46,502 nucleotides of DNA, from contig JACQFT010000097.1 of NCBI GenBank assembly GCA_016199925.1, forward strand, positions 1 through 46,502, read 5' to 3'. The stretch is from Opitutia bacterium. GTDB lineage: Bacteria; Verrucomicrobiota; Verrucomicrobiia; Opitutales; Opitutaceae. Under the pieces are notes generated by a model. The model did no database searches. It was not told the DNA's origin and saw only the letters and a list, made by a program, of their open reading frames with translations. A program made the position numbers and the translations under genes. Shown one piece after another: positions 26,005 through 34,996 of this stretch. The first letter of the stretch is position 1; the number at the start of each line of letters is the position of its first letter.

Positions 26005-26352
26005 TGCCAGCAGGGCGATTTCAAGAAACTGGCGACCTGCACCGCGCTCGGCGACCAGCGCGCCCGATGGGAAAAGCAGTGGGGCGCGAAGGCCCACCGC
26101 ATCTTCTCCTTGGCGGCACCGCCGTCGTTGTTCGGCGAGATTCGCAACACCTCGGCCGGGCGGGGCTCCCGCGCGACCGGGTATTCGCCCGCGTCGCGGT
26201 CGAAAAACCGCTCGGCTGTGACCAGGAGTCGGCCCGCGCCTTGAACACCGTCCGCGCCGCCAGCTTCGAGGAGGCGCAGATTTTCCGGATCGACCGCTGT
26301 CTCGGCAACGAGACCGTGCCGAACCTTCTGGCGTTCCGATTGGATTCCTCGC
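26005..26352 (+). pseudogene. zwf: Decayed fragment of glucose-6-phosphate dehydrogenase
   Basis: Two adjoining frames together match the middle of Zwf. Frame one (26011 to about 26165) encodes [14 protein letters not shown], then [21 protein letters not shown], the family [15 protein letters not shown] region. After a frameshift (about 26140-26185) the other frame encodes [18 protein letters not shown], then [20 protein letters not shown]. In intact enzymes the last part reads RIDHYLGKE; the catalytic His and the substrate-binding Lys are Arg and Asn here. The N-terminal nucleotide-binding part and the C-terminal half are absent, so only about 115 of about 490 residues remain. The remnant lies in a 970-base gap between mreB and dgt that has no intact gene. 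Confidence 0.75.
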
Positions 26353-26438
26353 GCCCCGACCCGCCCGGGTCGCCGGCCGGAGCGGCGGTGTTTTGACGTT
26401 GCGGGCAGCGCGCTTTTCCGGGACGACGGTGCCCCTCG

Positions 26439-27710
26439 ATGCCGCAAAACCGATTCTACACCGCGTTCGACATGCAGGAGTGGGGCAGCGCCCGGAAAAG
26501 CGACTACCGCAGCCCGTTCCAGATCGACCGCGACCGCATCATCCACGCCCACGCCTTCCGCAAGCTCCAGTCGAAGACCCAGGTTTTCCTGAGCGGCGAA
26601 TACGATTTCTACCGCACCCGGCTCACGCACTCGATGGAGGTTGCGCAGATCGGCCGCTCGATCGTCCACTGGCTGCGCAGCCGGGGCGAGCCGATGACCG
26701 ACGATTTCTACCTCGACTCCGACCTGGTCGAGGCGAGCTGCCTCGCGCACGACATGGGCCATCCGCCCTTCGGCCACTCGGGCGAGCGCACGTTGCAGGA
26801 GCTGATGAAACGCCGCGGCGGTTTCGAGGGCAACGCGCAGACCCTCCACCTGCTCTGCGAGACGATGTATCAGAACGAGAGCGGCGTGCACGGCATGCAG
26901 CCGACGCGCGCGCTCCTCGACGGCGTGCTGAAATACAAGAAGCTCTACACCGAGTTCGCCACGCCGCCGATCCGCCACTTCATCTACGACGCGCAGGCGA
27001 CGGTGCGCGATTTCGTCTTCGCCGGGGCGCGCATCCCCGGGCCGCTCATGCGCGGCGAGGCGCTGAACGACTTCAAGAGCGTGGAGTGCCAGATCATGGA
27101 CTGGGCGTACGACGCGGCGTATTCGCTCAACGACATCGTCGACGGCGCGCGCGCGGGTTTCCTGACGACCGACCGCGTCGAGCGCTGGGCGGCGGGCGAG
27201 GCCATCGGCCTGCTCGAGCAGAAACACCTCGACTCGATGTTCGACGCCATCCGCACGGACCGGCTGGAGAATGTGTTCTCGAAAAAGATCGGGGCTTTCA
27301 TCCAGGCTTGCCGGCTGCGGGAGCGGGAGAATTTCATGTCGGCGAAGACGAACCGCTACCGCTACGAGCTGCTGGTCGAGGAGGTCGCGTTGAAGGAGGC
27401 GCTGTTCTTCAAGAAAATGGCGAACGACATCATTTTCGAGAGCCCGCAACTCGAGCAGTTGGAGCACAAGGCGCGCGTCGTGCTGATCGCGCTCTACGAG
27501 GCGATCTGGGAGAACTATGCGCAGCGCAACGAGCGCGTGATCAGGATTCTCCCGCCCGGCGTCGCGCGGCTGATCGAGGCGGAGAAATCGCAGGACGGCA
27601 AGGCGCGCCGCATCTGCGACTATCTGTCGGGCCTGACCGACGGCATGATCACCCGCACCTACCGCCGCCTCTTCGACCCCGAGTTCGGCAGCTTCCGGGA
27701 TCTGCACTGA
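26439..27710 (+). CDS. dgt: Deoxyguanosinetriphosphate triphosphohydrolase
   Basis: A 423-residue HD-superfamily enzyme that hydrolyses dGTP (or other dNTPs) to the nucleoside and tripolyphosphate. It has the N-terminal signature [19 protein letters not shown], then [12 protein letters not shown] (His64), the HD pair in [16 protein letters not shown] (His104, Asp105) and a later Asp in VRDFVFAG or [13 protein letters not shown]. The ATG at 26439 gives the usual [11 protein letters not shown] start. The last 65 bases, including the stop codon, are repeated exactly at 28289-28353 beyond the hicBA pair. The gene appears intact. Confidence 0.94.
   Translation: MPQNRFYTAFDMQEWGSARKSDYRSPFQIDRDRIIHAHAFRKLQSKTQVFLSGEYDFYRTRLTHSMEVAQIGRSIVHWLRSRGEPMTDDFYLDSDLVEASCLAHDMGHPPFGHSGERTLQELMKRRGGFEGNAQTLHLLCETMYQNESGVHGMQPTRALLDGVLKYKKLYTEFATPPIRHFIYDAQATVRDFVFAGARIPGPLMRGEALNDFKSVECQIMDWAYDAAYSLNDIVDGARAGFLTTDRVERWAAGEAIGLLEQKHLDSMFDAIRTDRLENVFSKKIGAFIQACRLRERENFMSAKTNRYRYELLVEEVALKEALFFKKMANDIIFESPQLEQLEHKARVVLIALYEAIWENYAQRNERVIRILPPGVARLIEAEKSQDGKARRICDYLSGLTDGMITRTYRRLFDPEFGSFRDLH
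27646..27710 (+). repeat. 65 bp direct repeat, left copy (3' end of dgt)
   Basis: TGATCACCCGCACCTACCGC through TGA at 27710 is identical to 28289-28353. Weaker similarity extends about 40 bases further upstream in both copies. Confidence 0.95.
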
Positions 27711-27718
27711 GTTTTTCC

Positions 27719-27750
27719 GCCACGGATTGCACGGATGAGCGCGGATACGG
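27719..27750. repeat. Family D repeat fragment beside hicBA
   Basis: GCCACGGATTGCACGGATGA and GCGCGGATACGGATC match the CCACGGAT-CACGGATGA motif of the repeats at 19560, 20368 and 22657. The fragment lies just after the dgt stop and before hicB. Confidence 0.6.
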
Positions 27751-27811
27751 ATCGAAGAACTGGGACCGCCGCTCCGTTGACATCCTTGAGCGGCCCGCTT
27801 TTCTTCCGTGC

Positions 27812-28018
27812 ATGAAATTCACCGTGACAGTCGACCGCGACGAGTCGGGGGCTTGGGTGGTTGAGTGCCCGGCGATTCCCGGTTGTGCGAGCCAGGGCAA
27901 GACCAAGGCCGAGGCGCTCAAGAACATCGGGGAAGCCATCGAATTGTGTCTTGAGGTTCGCGCCGAGCGAGGGTTGCCGCTGACCATCGAAACGAAGCAA
28001 GTAACGGTCGCGATCTGA
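27812..28018 (+). CDS. hicB: HicB-like antitoxin (short form)
   Basis: 68 residues: MKFTVTVDRDESGAWVVECP, then IPGCASQGKTKAEALKNIGEAIELCL. This is the partial RNase H fold of HicB: F-x-V-x-x-D-x-x-G-x-W-V-x-x-x-P-x-x-P-G-C and ALxNIxEAIE. There is no C-terminal DNA-binding helix-turn-helix or ribbon-helix-helix domain at this length, so autoregulation is uncertain. The stop TGA overlaps the ATG of hicA by one base (TGATG), so the pair is translationally coupled. A possible TTGACA box is at 27777-27782 without a good -10. Confidence 0.88.
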   Translation: MKFTVTVDRDESGAWVVECPAIPGCASQGKTKAEALKNIGEAIELCLEVRAERGLPLTIETKQVTVAI

Positions 28019-28245
28019 TGCCGCAGGTGCCCAAACTCAGCGGGCGCGCGGTGGTCAAGGCGTTCGGTCGGGCCGGCTGGATTCTGGCGCGCCAGAAAGG
28101 CAGCCACATGATCCTCGTAAAGGACGGTAGTTGGGCGACGTTGTCCGTGCCGGATCATCGCGAAGTTGCACCCGGGACCTTGCGCAGCCTGATCCGAGCG
28201 AGCGGAATGACGGTGGACGCGTTCATCGAACGCGCAGGCAAGTAA
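28018..28245 (+). CDS. hicA: HicA-like mRNA interferase toxin
   Basis: 75 residues of the YcfA/HicA double-stranded RNA-binding fold: KLSGRAVVKAFGRAGWILARQ, then KGSHMILVKDG with the catalytic His30, then SVPDHREVAPGTLRSLIRASG. HicA toxins cleave mRNA independently of ribosomes and are blocked by HicB. Here the antitoxin gene comes first. The pair lies between two copies of the dgt 3' end, so it looks like a recent insertion. Confidence 0.9.
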   Translation: MPQVPKLSGRAVVKAFGRAGWILARQKGSHMILVKDGSWATLSVPDHREVAPGTLRSLIRASGMTVDAFIERAGK

Positions 28246-28353
28246 AGCCCGCCGCACCTGCATTACCTTTCCGGCCCGACCGACGGCGTGATCACCCGCA
28301 CCTACCGCCGCCTCTTCGACCCCGAGTTCGGCAGCTTCCGGGATCTGCACTGA
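28246..28353 (+). pseudogene. Duplicated 3' end of dgt
   Basis: The sequence encodes [19 protein letters not shown] and the rest of the dgt C-terminus up to TGA 28351-28353. The last 65 bases are identical to the end of the intact dgt. The preceding 40 bases (28246-28288) are diverged and carry a one-base deletion relative to it. There is no start codon, so it is a remnant. Confidence 0.9.
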
Positions 28354-28372
28354 ACGGGCGCGGACAAATCCT

Positions 28373-30130
28373 ATGCCCCCCTCCACCCCGAGCGACGTTC
28401 GGACCGCGACGAATGGGATTGAGCGCGGACGGTGGGAGCGGGTGGCGCTGGGGACTTGGGCGGTTGCGGTTGCTTGGACGATTTGGGCCAGCCTGCCGCC
28501 CACGGTCATCGTTTTCACCGACGACTTTGGCTATCTGCGCTCGGTCGTAGCGACTCTCCAGCGCGGCCGGCCGTGGACTGATGACTGGCTGGAGCCGTGG
28601 GCCGCGTCGCTGTCCGTGCTTTCCGCTGCGCTCTTCAAAGGCACCGGAAGTTTCCGGGTGGCGGTCTATGGGTTGCAGGCCGGATTGGCCGGCGTGAGCG
28701 CGTGGTGGACGGTTCGCTTGCTGCGGGACCGCAAACTCCCGCTGCCGGCGGCCATCGGCTGGAGTCTCGTGTTGCTCTCCGTGCCGACGATGCTGTGGAA
28801 ATTTTCCGAATTTGGTGCGATGCCGCTCTACTTCGCGAGTTTGCTGATCGCGATCCGCGCGGCGGAACGAGGGCGGTGGGTCCTGTTTGGCTGTGCCTGG
28901 TTCGTGGCCGTGAGCAGCCGGCAAAGCGCGCTCGTTTGGCTGGTCTTGCCGGCGGGCGTGATGGTGGAACGTGCGCTGGCTGGTCGGGCGCCTTGGGGAA
29001 AAACTGCGGCGGGCATCGCGCTCTTGGCCGCTGCGGGGACGCTGGTCTTCCTGGCACTGCGCGCCGGGATGAACCGCACGCACGCGCAACTCGTGATGTC
29101 GCCCGATTTGTGGGAAAATTTTGCCAAGCCGGCGTTTTGGAAAAATGCGCTGGTCGGCGGCGGCTTTTTTGTGGCGGCGGTGGGCGTGGGGGCTTTTGTC
29201 CTGCGCGCGAGCTTGCAGGCGGGCTCCGCGCAGAACCCGCGGAAAGGCCGGTGGCCGTGGGTTTGGGCCGCAAGCGCGGTGGTGCTGGGGTTCGGGTTCG
29301 CCGATCCGCGCAAACTGGCCGAGTTCGAGCACCCCTATTGGGTCGAAGGCCCGGGCAGAGCCAGTCTGCTGTTCCTGCTCTTGTTGTCGCTCGCCGGCTG
29401 GTGGGGCCGCTTATTCTGGGTGCGGCGGGCCCATTTGATTACGGCGGTGGCGTTCTGTCTTCTGCTCGGGCTGCGCGGCGTGCTCTGGGAATACTATCTC
29501 CTCGATGTCGTGGTGCTGGGGCTCCTGAGCGTGCGGCCGCTCGGTGAGCCGCCCCGGCCCGCGCAGCCGCCGCGCGGCTGGGTGTTCGCGGGCTACGCCG
29601 CGATGGCGGGCTTGGTGGCGCTGCACGCGACGGTGGCCACCAGGATCAAACAGGTGCTCGACCGGAACGGCGCCCTCGTGTCGCTCTGTGAACCGGCCTT
29701 GCGCACCGGTCTGATCGCTCCGGCTGAGCTCTCGGTCGCGCCGTTCGGTTACCAAGGTTGGCAACTCTATCCGCACTTCGTGGCCCACGAAGGAGCCGGC
29801 GGCGGCTACATCGCAAACTTCACCAACTACCTGAAGCCCGATGCGCTGCGGCTCGACATCGATGGCGACGGCGAGCCGGTCCACTCCGTCGCCAACGGCA
29901 AGCTGCGACCGGGCGAGACTTTGCTGCGAAGTGAAATCGCGTCGTGGCGATGGACCGAGCGCCGGCGATTCAACCTGATCCGCCGGGCCGGCGCTGCGGC
30001 GGCGCCCTGGCGGCTGGATCCCGCGCACTTTCCCCGCGAATACTTTCCCCTCAGCGACGAGGAGTGGCGGCAACATATCGCGGGCAAGGTCCGGAACGAG
30101 GAGAGCCGGGCGCCGGCCCGGTCCCGCTGA
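28373..30130 (+). CDS. Polytopic membrane protein, GT-C glycosyltransferase-like
   Basis: 585 residues with about ten hydrophobic helices between residues 25 and 420, then a soluble C-terminal part. An acidic pair in the first extracytoplasmic loop (VIVFTDDFGYLRSV, about 45-58) is typical of GT-C glycosyltransferases that use polyprenyl-phosphate sugars (PMT/ArnT-like). No closer family was recognised. ATG 28373 is 19 bases after the dgt remnant stop. Composition is like the surroundings. The hydrolase gene after it is on the other strand, so this is a single-gene unit. Confidence 0.6.
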   Translation: MPPSTPSDVRTATNGIERGRWERVALGTWAVAVAWTIWASLPPTVIVFTDDFGYLRSVVATLQRGRPWTDDWLEPWAASLSVLSAALFKGTGSFRVAVYGLQAGLAGVSAWWTVRLLRDRKLPLPAAIGWSLVLLSVPTMLWKFSEFGAMPLYFASLLIAIRAAERGRWVLFGCAWFVAVSSRQSALVWLVLPAGVMVERALAGRAPWGKTAAGIALLAAAGTLVFLALRAGMNRTHAQLVMSPDLWENFAKPAFWKNALVGGGFFVAAVGVGAFVLRASLQAGSAQNPRKGRWPWVWAASAVVLGFGFADPRKLAEFEHPYWVEGPGRASLLFLLLLSLAGWWGRLFWVRRAHLITAVAFCLLLGLRGVLWEYYLLDVVVLGLLSVRPLGEPPRPAQPPRGWVFAGYAAMAGLVALHATVATRIKQVLDRNGALVSLCEPALRTGLIAPAELSVAPFGYQGWQLYPHFVAHEGAGGGYIANFTNYLKPDALRLDIDGDGEPVHSVANGKLRPGETLLRSEIASWRWTERRRFNLIRRAGAAAAPWRLDPAHFPREYFPLSDEEWRQHIAGKVRNEESRAPARSR

Positions 30131-30215
30131 TCGCGCGGCGGCCATAAAAACAGGAGCGGGGCGTCTGCTCCTCGCGAAGGAGGGCGGGCCTCGTCGCGAA
30201 CAGCGCGGACGGGAT

Positions 30216-30824
30216 CTACTTCGCGGACATCACCGCCGTGACCTGTTGCTGGATCGACGCCCAGACGGCGGGGACGGCGTCGCCGACCACGGCGTTGCGC
30301 GCGAGGATGCGGTCGAGGGTGATGCCGTGCTCTTTCCACGCGCCGCCGTCGGCGGCGAGGTTGAGCATCACGGCTTGCACGCGGTCCATCGCGAGGGCGA
30401 ATCTCGCCTCGGGCGTCGCCGTGGCTTCGAATTCTTCCCAAAGCGCGCGGAACTCCGCGGCTTGGTCGGGCGGGAGGAGGCCGAAGAGGCGCTCGGCGGC
30501 CGTCACCTCGCGCGCGCGCTTGTCGGCGTGGCCGGCGGTGTCGTAGGCGAAGGTGTCGCCCGCGTCGATTTCCACGAGGTCGTGGATGAGGAGCATTTTG
30601 ACGACGCGGAGAACGTCGAGGTGGGGAAAAGCACTGTGCTCGGCGAGCGTGACGGCCATCAGCACGATGTGCCAGGTGTGCTCGGCGCTGTTCTCGGGCC
30701 GGCCACTGCCGGTGACGTAGGTGCGGCGCAGGACGTTTTTCAGCTTGTCGATCTCGAGGGCGAAGCGCAACTGGCGGGCGAGGCGGCCGGCGGAGGCGGG
30801 GGGAGGAATCGGGGAGTGGCCCAC
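30216..30824 (-). CDS. HD-domain hydrolase, YfbR/HDDC2-like 5'-nucleotidase
   Basis: About 202 residues from GTG 30824; ATG 30956 would add 44 residues of unconvincing sequence. The core LRFALEIDKLKNVLRRTYV, then ENSAEHTWHIVLMAV, LLIHDLVEIDAGD (His-Asp pair) and a later Asp in ALAMDRVQAVMLN give the H...HD...D metal site of the HDDC2/YfbR family, which dephosphorylates deoxynucleoside monophosphates. It is divergent from the first prolyl oligopeptidase gene across 225 bases that probably hold both promoters. The start is the uncertain part; the family call is firm. Confidence 0.85.
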   Translation of the reverse strand: MGHSPIPPPASAGRLARQLRFALEIDKLKNVLRRTYVTGSGRPENSAEHTWHIVLMAVTLAEHSAFPHLDVLRVVKMLLIHDLVEIDAGDTFAYDTAGHADKRAREVTAAERLFGLLPPDQAAEFRALWEEFEATATPEARFALAMDRVQAVMLNLAADGGAWKEHGITLDRILARNAVVGDAVPAVWASIQQQVTAVMSAK

Positions 30825-31049
30825 GGGACCCACGGAAGACACGTGCGCGGTGAAGGGCAAGAGCGCAGAGGGATGGAAGAAGCTCCAATCTCCAGTGAAT
30901 TCCCAATCAGACGGCGAAAACAAAATGCGCGGATCGATTGGGATTTGGTGGTTCATCGGATGTTGGCGCTTGGAGGCTGGAAATCGCCACCGCCGGCGGG
31001 CGCGCGCCCAAAGCTTGCGCGCGGGTCGTTTGTGTTGCTGAATGCGACC

Positions 31050-33200
31050 ATGCGAATCGTTGTCTGGTGCACTTTGCTCGCGGCCGTGGTGCCCGCAGCG
31101 GCGGGCGCGGCGTGGAAATATCCGGCGGCGCAAAAATCCGACCAGACCGACGACTACTTCGGCACGAAGATCGCCGATCCCTACCGCGGGCTGGAAGACC
31201 TCGACTCGCCCGAGACGCGGGCGTGGGTGCAGGCGGAGAACGCGCTGACAGACTCGGTGGTCGGCGCGATGCCCGAGCGCGACGCGGTGCGCAAGCGGCT
31301 GACGGAGCTGTGGAATTATCCGCGCGTCGGCCTGCCGAGCAAGGAGGCGGGCCTCTATTTTTTCACCAGAAACGACGGGCTCCAAAACCAGTCGCCGCTC
31401 TTTGTGCAACCGGGCCTCCAGGGCACGCCGCGCGTGCTGATCGACCCGAACACGCTGGCGGCCGACGGCACCGTGGCGTTGACGGCCGTGGCGCCGTCGC
31501 CCGACGGCAAGTATCTCGGCTACGGTCTCGCGCGCGCGGGCTCGGACTGGAACGAGTTTCTGGTGCGCGACGTCGCCACGGGCAAGGACACCGCCGACGT
31601 GGTCAGGTGGGTGAAGTTCTCGGGGCTCAGTTGGACCGACGACAGCAAGGGCTTTTTCTACGCGCGCTATCCGGAGCCGAAGGAGGGCGACCAGGTGTTC
31701 GGCAAGCTGGCCGGCCGGCAACTGTATTACCATGCGCTCGGCACGCCGCAGAGCGCCGACAAACTGATCTTCGAGCTGAAGGACCATCCCGAATGGAATT
31801 TCAGCGGCCGCGTGACCGCCGACGGGCGCTACCTCGTCGTATCGATCCGGCAGAACGGCCGCCTCGGCAACGCCATCACTTATTTCGACCTGCGCGACGC
31901 GAAGAAGCCCGCGCTCGACGCGAAGCCGGTGAAGCTCATCGACTCCTTCAACGCGAATTTCAGCTTCGTCGGCAACGACGGCGGCACGTTCTATTTTCTC
32001 ACCAACTTCAACTCGCCGCGCGGGCGGGTGGTGGCCGTCGAGCTGAAGGCCCCGGCGGCCTCCGAATGGAAGAAGATCATCGGCGAATCCCAGGACATCA
32101 TCGACAGCGTGCGGCTTTCGGCCGGGCGCTTCGTGGTGACGATGATGCACGACGTGGCGAGCCAGGTGTGGGTTTACGACCGCAAGGGCAAGCCGCTCGG
32201 CGAGATCAAGCTGCCGGGTCTCGGCGCCGTGTCGGGCATCGCGGGCCGCGTCGGCGATGCGGAGATTTTCATCGGGTTCTCGTCGTTTCTGTTTCCCGGC
32301 ACGATTCTGCGGCACGACCTCGACAGCGGCAAGACCGAGACTTTCTACGAGGCGAAAGTCGGGTTTGACGCCAGCCAGTATGAGACGAGACAAGTCTTCT
32401 ATCCGTCGAAGGGCGGTGTGCGCGTGCCGCTGTTTCTTACGTTCCGGAAGGGGCTGAAGCTCGACGGCAAGAACCCGGTGTGGCTTTACGGCTACGGCGG
32501 CTTCGGCGTCGCGCTGCGGCCGCAGTTCGCGGTGCCGCCGCTCGTGTGGCTGGAGCGCGGCGGGATCTACGCGGTGGCGAACCTGCGCGGCGGCGGCGAA
32601 TACGGCGACGACTGGCACAAGGCCGGCACGAAGGAGCGCAAACCAAACGTGTTCGCCGACTTCATCGCCGCGGCCGATTTCCTCGTGATGCAAAATTACA
32701 CCGGCTACGACCGCATCGCGCTCGACGGCCGCTCGAACGGCGGGCTGCTCGTCGGCGCGGTCATCAACCAGCGGCCGGACGTGTGCGCCGTGGCGCTGCC
32801 CGCGGTCGGCGTGATGGACATGCTGCGCTACCACAAATTCACCGTCGGTGCGGGCTGGGCGAGCGACTACGGCAACGCGGACACGGCGGACGGTTTCAGC
32901 ACGCTCAAGAACTACTCGCCGCTGCACAATATCAAGCCGGGCGGGAAATACCCGGCGGTGCTCGTCACCACCGGCGACCACGACGACCGGGTTTTTCCCG
33001 CGCACTCCTACAAGTATGCCGCGACGTTGCAGGCGCTGGCGGGCTCCTCCAGCGACCGGCCGCTGCTGATCCACATCGAGTCCGACGCCGGCCACGGCGG
33101 CTCGAGCGGCACGTCGCCGGTCTCGAAGACGATCGAGGACTGGGCCTACCGCATGGGCTTTGCCGCGCATTACCTGCTGCCTGAACCGGCGGCGAAATAG
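31050..33200 (+). CDS. Prolyl oligopeptidase family serine peptidase (S9A), copy 1
   Basis: 716 residues with a signal peptide (MRIVVWCTLLAAVVPAAAGAA). The N-terminal beta-propeller covers about 25-430 and includes DPYRGLEDLDSPETRAWV. The alpha/beta hydrolase domain has nucleophile Ser562 in DGRSNGGLL, Asp in TTGDHDDRVFPAHSYKY and His in DAGHGGSSG. Family members cut short peptides after proline; export suggests periplasmic peptide use. It is paralogous to the gene at 35121, with the same length and motif order, but the nucleophile elbow is GRSNGG here and GGSNGG there. Confidence 0.94.
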   Translation: MRIVVWCTLLAAVVPAAAGAAWKYPAAQKSDQTDDYFGTKIADPYRGLEDLDSPETRAWVQAENALTDSVVGAMPERDAVRKRLTELWNYPRVGLPSKEAGLYFFTRNDGLQNQSPLFVQPGLQGTPRVLIDPNTLAADGTVALTAVAPSPDGKYLGYGLARAGSDWNEFLVRDVATGKDTADVVRWVKFSGLSWTDDSKGFFYARYPEPKEGDQVFGKLAGRQLYYHALGTPQSADKLIFELKDHPEWNFSGRVTADGRYLVVSIRQNGRLGNAITYFDLRDAKKPALDAKPVKLIDSFNANFSFVGNDGGTFYFLTNFNSPRGRVVAVELKAPAASEWKKIIGESQDIIDSVRLSAGRFVVTMMHDVASQVWVYDRKGKPLGEIKLPGLGAVSGIAGRVGDAEIFIGFSSFLFPGTILRHDLDSGKTETFYEAKVGFDASQYETRQVFYPSKGGVRVPLFLTFRKGLKLDGKNPVWLYGYGGFGVALRPQFAVPPLVWLERGGIYAVANLRGGGEYGDDWHKAGTKERKPNVFADFIAAADFLVMQNYTGYDRIALDGRSNGGLLVGAVINQRPDVCAVALPAVGVMDMLRYHKFTVGAGWASDYGNADTADGFSTLKNYSPLHNIKPGGKYPAVLVTTGDHDDRVFPAHSYKYAATLQALAGSSSDRPLLIHIESDAGHGGSSGTSPVSKTIEDWAYRMGFAAHYLLPEPAAK

Positions 33201-33305
33201 CGGCGCGATACTCCTGCCGGTTCTGCTCCGGTGCGAAGCGGCCGCGGGAGGAAGGACTCGCGCCGACGCCCAAGACGGCGAAAGTTGCTCCGACAGTGCG
33301 GGACT

Positions 33306-33366
33306 CTGTGGGAGCGAGCTTGCTCGCGACTGTTGGCGAACGAGTCTCGGCCGGCTCGCTCCCGCC
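33306..33366. repeat. Palindrome family A
   Basis: CTGTGGGAGCGAGCTTGCTCGCGAC ... CGGCTCGCTCCCGCC. The inner GCGAGC-TT-GCTCGC hairpin is perfect. A GC-rich GCCGGAGCGGGGGCGCCCCGGCGCC piece follows at about 33390-33416, similar to 37277-37300 and 42016-42040. The 33201-33463 gap holds no gene. Confidence 0.7.
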
Positions 33367-33463
33367 AACGGGAGCGTCTGCCGGGCCTGCGCCGGAGCGG
33401 GGGCGCCCCGGCGCCAATGGATCGGCGGCCCGGCTCCTTCGGCGCGGGCGCAAACAGGCCGGC

Positions 33464-34996
33464 TCAGGCGGTGGTCGCGCGGCGGAACACAAATAAATTT
33501 CCCGGCAACCGGGTGTTGGCGTGCAGCCGGATCGTGGTCTCGAGGCATTGGTGCTCGCGGAACGCCGCGCCCGCGACGCGGCGGACATAGGCGGCGGAAT
33601 GCGCGAACCGGCCCGAGGCTTGCAGTCGGTAGCCGTCGCCGGTGACGGACTCCGTGCTGAAAACCAGCAGGCCGCCGGGACGGAGCGCGTGCGTGGCGGC
33701 CGCGACGACCGGGGCCAAGTCGCCGAGGTAGATAAACACATCGGCCGCCACCACCAGATCGTAGCGGCCGGGCACCTGCTCCAAGAATTCGCCGAGGTCG
33801 GCGCACGCGAGCTCGTCGTAGGCGCCGCGGCGGGCGGCGTGCGCGAGCATCTTGGGCGCGAGATCGACGCCGGCCAGCGTGCGCGCAAAGGGCCGCAGCA
33901 GCGGGCCGCACAGCCCGGTGCCGCAACCGGCGTCGAGCACGTCGAGCTGCGCGCCGGCGGCGAGAAGTTGGCGGAGCAGGCCGGCAATCTGTTCCGGCAC
34001 GTCGTAGCCGAGCCGGCCGACGAGTTGGCGGTCGAAGCTCTCGGCAAACGCATCGAAGTGCCGCGCGACGTAGGCGGCGGGCGAACGCTCGAGCCGGGCG
34101 TCGGGTCGGAGCGCGTCCAGCAGGTAGGTCATCTCGGGGTCGTCGGGCCAGAGGTCGAGCGAGTGTTGCCCGACGCGTTGCGCGGCCGCGAGGTGGCCGA
34201 AGCCGCTGAGGATTCCGAACGCGGCGACGAGGACGGAGCGCGCGTCCGCCTCGGTGCAGGGCGCGTCGGCGGGGAAGGCCCGGGCGAACGCGGCGAGCGC
34301 GTCGGCGGGCGCAGTGCCGTCGCGGGTGTCGCGGAGGAACCGGCATTTTCGCAGCATCTGGTGGAAATGCGGCGTGGCGCCGTCGAGTTGCACGGCGTCG
34401 GTGAACGCGTCGTGCGCCCGCGAAATGTCGCCGGTCTGGTAGAAGAGTTTCCCGAGATTGGCGCAGACGGCGGCGCTGGCCCCGCCGCACCGGAGGCACT
34501 CGAGCAGGCAGTCGATCGCTGCCTGGTCATCGTGCTGCTCGTCCTTGAGCAAGCCGAGAAATTGCCACGCGGCGGCAGCCTGCGGGTCCAACTGCAGCGC
34601 AGCGCGGTAAGCGGCCTCGGCTCCGGCCAGGTCGCCGTTTTTTTTGCGCGCCAGGCCGAGCAGGAGCCAGACGTCGGGCTGGGCGCCGGCGAGAGCCAGC
34701 GAACGGGAGAAGCACGCGGCGGCCTCGGCGGTGCGGCCGGCTTGGTCGAGGGCGATGCCGGAGTTCGTCCACGAGACGGCGTGTTCGGGCCGCCGGGCGG
34801 TCGCGGCGAGAAAGGCGGCGCTCGCCTCGGCGGCCTGGCCCGCATGGAGGCAGCGAAGGCCCCAGCGCGTCAGTGCCGTGGACTGGGCGACGCCCTGTGC
34901 GAGCAGCGCGGCGAACTCGGGGTGCGCGGCGGCGAGTCGCGCGACGGTTTGCTCGGTCTCGTCCGGAGCGGGCAGAGGGGGCGCGGTTGGGGTCAC
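33464..34996 (-). CDS. TPR-repeat protein fused to a SAM-dependent methyltransferase
   Basis: About 510 residues from GTG 34996; the frame is open to 35131, but an earlier start would overlap the divergent peptidase promoter. The N-terminal half is TPR repeats (NSGIALDQAGRTAEAAACF, LLGLARKKNGDLAGAEAAY, FLGLLKDEQHDDQAAIDCL, NLGKLFYQTGDISRAHDAF). The C-terminal half is a class I methyltransferase with motif I VLDAGCGTGLCGPLL (about 350-364) and the post motif DLVVAADVFIYLGDL. The N-terminal part of the methyltransferase domain (YVARHFDAFAESFDRQLV) is like that of NDUFAF5/BioC-like and TPR-methyltransferase proteins. The substrate is unknown. Confidence 0.8.
   Translation of the reverse strand: MTPTAPPLPAPDETEQTVARLAAAHPEFAALLAQGVAQSTALTRWGLRCLHAGQAAEASAAFLAATARRPEHAVSWTNSGIALDQAGRTAEAAACFSRSLALAGAQPDVWLLLGLARKKNGDLAGAEAAYRAALQLDPQAAAAWQFLGLLKDEQHDDQAAIDCLLECLRCGGASAAVCANLGKLFYQTGDISRAHDAFTDAVQLDGATPHFHQMLRKCRFLRDTRDGTAPADALAAFARAFPADAPCTEADARSVLVAAFGILSGFGHLAAAQRVGQHSLDLWPDDPEMTYLLDALRPDARLERSPAAYVARHFDAFAESFDRQLVGRLGYDVPEQIAGLLRQLLAAGAQLDVLDAGCGTGLCGPLLRPFARTLAGVDLAPKMLAHAARRGAYDELACADLGEFLEQVPGRYDLVVAADVFIYLGDLAPVVAAATHALRPGGLLVFSTESVTGDGYRLQASGRFAHSAAYVRRVAGAAFREHQCLETTIRLHANTRLPGNLFVFRRATTA

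Noticed and set aside
25716-26396. 226-residue plus-strand open frame between mreB and dgt as an intact gene
   Set aside because: Only its last third resembles Zwf; the preceding Zwf-like part is in another frame and active-site residues are changed, so it is treated as a pseudogene fragment.
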